A DNA stretch of 64,000 nt from Fratercula arctica (lineage: Eukaryota > Chordata > Aves > Charadriiformes > Alcidae). The notes under the pieces are model-generated. The model made no database searches. It was not told the DNA's origin and worked only from the letters and a program-made list of their open reading frames with translations. The stretch is from positions 153,941,889-154,005,888 of the forward strand of contig CANTUZ010000002.1 of the NCBI GenBank assembly GCA_947846985.1, read 5' to 3'. This document shows, one piece after another, positions 61,641 to 64,000 of this stretch; the stretch's first letter is position 1; every line of letters starts with the position of its first letter. Both the position numbers and the translations under genes were made by a program.

Positions 61641-62509
61641 ACCTATTGTAAATACCAATTATTTTCATTCTATAATAATTACAAATAATGAAAATGCACT
61701 GATTGGTGACTTTACCTTGCTATTTATAGAAAATGTAATTACCATATTTGTTTAGCTTGTTTTTGTCTAATGCTCATTTAAGCCATTTATTTTGCTGTTC
61801 TGCATACTTTCAGTTCAATTGATAAGTTTGTATAACTATATTTAGCAAAGACTGTGACTCTATTAACAGCCTCATCCACTTGACATGGTTATCTTTCACA
61901 TGAGGCAGCACATCATAGTTCTGATGACTCATTGTCATTGAAGATATTTCTGTCCAAATTACTTATGCCGTTCCACATGGTTATTGTATGAGCCTTCATC
62001 TCTTCTCACAAACTGTCACACACAGGTATTGTTTTCATATGTATTACAAGTTACGCAGAGTGGCCCCCATTTGAACGGAAATCTTATTAGCAGGGATCAA
62101 AATGGTCTATGAAACATAAAGTGAGAGAAGAAAAAGAAAGGCAAAGAAACAAAACCACACATACGGTCGTCTGCTGATATTTCCTGATTTTTGCGGATTC
62201 CCAACAGAGAGCTCCCTCTCCACAAGCCCATGTAACCATCAGTGACACTGATGTGAAGTAACTGTTGTACTTCTCTACTGAGCTGGCTTTCTCTCAGCAG
62301 AGGATGAGTTTTTGTGCAGAGTCTGTTACAAGCATAAAACAGTTTGGGATTCTCTGGGAAGCAAAGAGTAAAATTCATCATAAAGTTTGAGGCATTGACT
62401 TGAGTGCTGAAGCACTTATTATGACCTGATTCAGATCTAAAGAATCTCTTCAACAAAGGAGGCTCTTCTGCCAGTGAAGCACAATTTGAGACTCATAGCT
62501 TGTATACAC

Positions 62510-62620
62510 AGGGAAAATTACCAGCATAATTATGCCAGTACAATTATACTAGCTTAGCTACGCCAATAAAATTCTCCCTCTATGGACACTGCTGTCCCAA
62601 TATAAAAATACTTCTTTTCT
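62510..62620. repeat. Possible ancient dispersed repeat
   Basis: Iterated phrases 'ccagcataattatgcc', 'agtacaattatactagc' and 'gccaataaaattctccctc' followed by 'tatggacactgctgtccca' resemble an old amniote repeat type with 'accagtaaaatt...tgtggacac' wording. I cannot name the family and the resemblance is from memory. Confidence 0.25.
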
Positions 62621-63554
62621 ATGGAGATCAGCTCGACATAATTTAAATCAGGACATTTATCTTGAGATAAGAAGGGCATGGGAAGTTTAACTGGCAGGGT
62701 ATACTGGGGCAACCATGTCGGTCTAGTTAGCCATTTCCATACAGGCGGCTTCCAGTTGTTCACAGGAGTGTGAGATTGTGTCTTCTTAATGAAAGCACTG
62801 GGTTTAAGTGTTTTCACATTGCTTCATCTACTGAAGTCAGAATAAATAATTATAAAAGAGAATCAGCTCAGTAATAGGATCTGATAAGCATATATCTCTG
62901 CTCAGCGAATTGCTGTGCTTGCCTCATTAGGATTAACCACCCTGCAGACAAAGAAGCTAAGTCACAGCTTCTAAGGATGCGGTGCCAGATGGAAGTTCCT
63001 ATTCAAAAAATGTCTCAGGAGATGTCTTGGCATCTGTTATTGAAGAATGTTATGGGTAAAACCTTAAGAACCACCCCTAAAAAGGGGCAAACAGATGCCT
63101 GACTTGAGTTTGTGTTGCTTTTGTGAGGGTCTCACAAAGAAATTCTTAAAGTTCATACTTTTTAGCTGAGCTATTGCATTTCGAACATACGTGTTATACA
63201 GCCCCATAGCCTGAGGAAAATCTATTTACCTGGATCTTCATGAGAAAAGCCTTCAGAGTCTTGCCATTAAAGCTTTGTTGGCTCAACTCTGCCCTGTGGT
63301 TAGTCACAGAGACTCACAGCTCTTTAAGATCAATCGTTAAGAATTTTATTAGGAACTGAGAATCACTCTTGCAATGCGTGAAAGAAATAAGCAGGAAGGA
63401 CACTGTACCACTGGGCTTTCCCCTACTGCTTTTACAGAAAACACTCTAATACAAGCCTGGAAGTCTCAGAACATCCACCATTCCCTGATTTCTGCACTGC
63501 CCTAACTGGAACAGTTTTAGGCAGTGACTTGTGAGAAATGCCAACTCCATTTGC

Positions 63555-63680
63555 CCTCTGTGGGTACACCTACACAGGCAGCATAGTCTGGATTTGAGTC
63601 TAATTGCAAGTTCTGGCTCCTGTGATTAGTAGACGCTCAGGTATGGACTTAAGCCAAGGTCTCGAGTGCAGTAGAGGAAG
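63555..63680. repeat. Possible ancient dispersed repeat
   Basis: 'ctgtgggtacacctacacag' followed by 'gcagcatagtc' and, 50 bases on, 'tagtagacgctcagg' with 'ggacttaagccaaggtctcg' resembles an amniote repeat whose copies read TGGGTACGTCTACACTGC and GTAGACGTTCGGGCT...GGAGCCC. The copy is strongly mutated and the family name is unknown to me. Confidence 0.3.
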
Positions 63681-64000
63681 AGTCAAAAGGAAGAGCCTGG
63701 CAGGACTAGGCAGAGTGGGCAGCAGTGCACCTTCTCCTCAGCTCAAGTGCCACAGTGAGGGCTCCCAGCCTGGGCTGCATCAGGGCTAGCATCTAGCAAA
63801 GGAGCAGGGAAAGGAGCAGGCCACGGGATGGAGCATATTTAAGTCCACTCTTATGTTAACAGTTTGTGTAAGACACAGCCTGTGAGAAATGGAAGAATGA
63901 AAACCAAGGCACTGAACGTGCTACCAAAACTTATCTCCAACCTTTGTGAAGGGCTTGGTCTCCAAACAGTACATTTGACAAACCTTGCTCAAAGGCCTGG

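Larger units (their letters stand above)
61641..64000. other. No gene recognised; possible ancient amniote repeats
   Basis: The longest frame is 119 codons on minus (62097-62456) with no recognisable domain. Two short segments, about 62510-62620 and 63555-63680, remind me of dispersed repeats common in turtle and crocodilian DNA. They are listed separately at low confidence. The final 200 bases show nothing further. Confidence 0.5.

Noticed and set aside
1..64000. CRISPR array, phage, defence island, operon or replication origin
   Set aside because: There are no regularly spaced repeats, no dense same-strand gene array and no bacterial gene. The window is vertebrate DNA with LINE and LTR elements.

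Overview
This window looks like intergenic or deep intronic DNA from a bird, probably a neoavian. I found no intact protein-coding gene, no rRNA or tRNA gene, no CRISPR array and no bacterial-type operon. The bird assignment rests on four things: CR1 LINE fragments with 3' tails built from ATTCTATG-like units, sequence-wide AT-rich vertebrate-like DNA with few CpGs, two long terminal repeats of types I recognise from bird genomes, and low overall repeat density. Open frames outside repeats are about 60-130 codons, overlap one another on both strands, and show no family I recognise.

Layout: 1-8945 is unique-looking DNA with a MIR-like SINE relic, a long inverted repeat (723-815), a C tract and small hairpins. 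8946-10860 is a minus-strand CR1 copy split by a 1131-bp solo LTR (9217-10347) that has a clean 5-bp target duplication. 10861-26066 is unique-looking DNA with homopolymers, palindromes and an A-rich block flanked by a 9-bp direct repeat. 26067-26189 is a short CR1 3' end. 26190-43914 is unique-looking DNA with several ancient MIR-like pieces and an unexplained 111-codon open frame behind a splice-acceptor-like site (39043-39487). 43915-44819 is a very GC-rich second LTR. 44820-54132 is again unique-looking.

The right-hand 10 kb is the most repeat-rich part. A 1.5-kb CR1 with a broken reverse transcriptase frame (54133-55628) is followed head to tail by a second, internally deleted CR1 (55815-56651). 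Beyond these lie a degenerate L1-type reverse transcriptase relic (about 58600-58790), a CR1 scrap carrying a 15-bp in-frame tandem repeat (59730-59866), and a CR1 3' end (61475-61640).

No genes act together here. The history is one of layered retroelement insertion and decay: very old MIR-like and L1-like relics, then CR1 copies, then LTR insertion into one CR1. I did not find a convincing new biological system. The best candidates for a second look are the 28-bp-arm hairpin at 723-815, the coding-like segment at 39043-39487, the L1-like relic at 58600-58790 and the A-rich insertion at 24579-24660. All repeat assignments come from reading the sequence and remembered family features, not from a database search.
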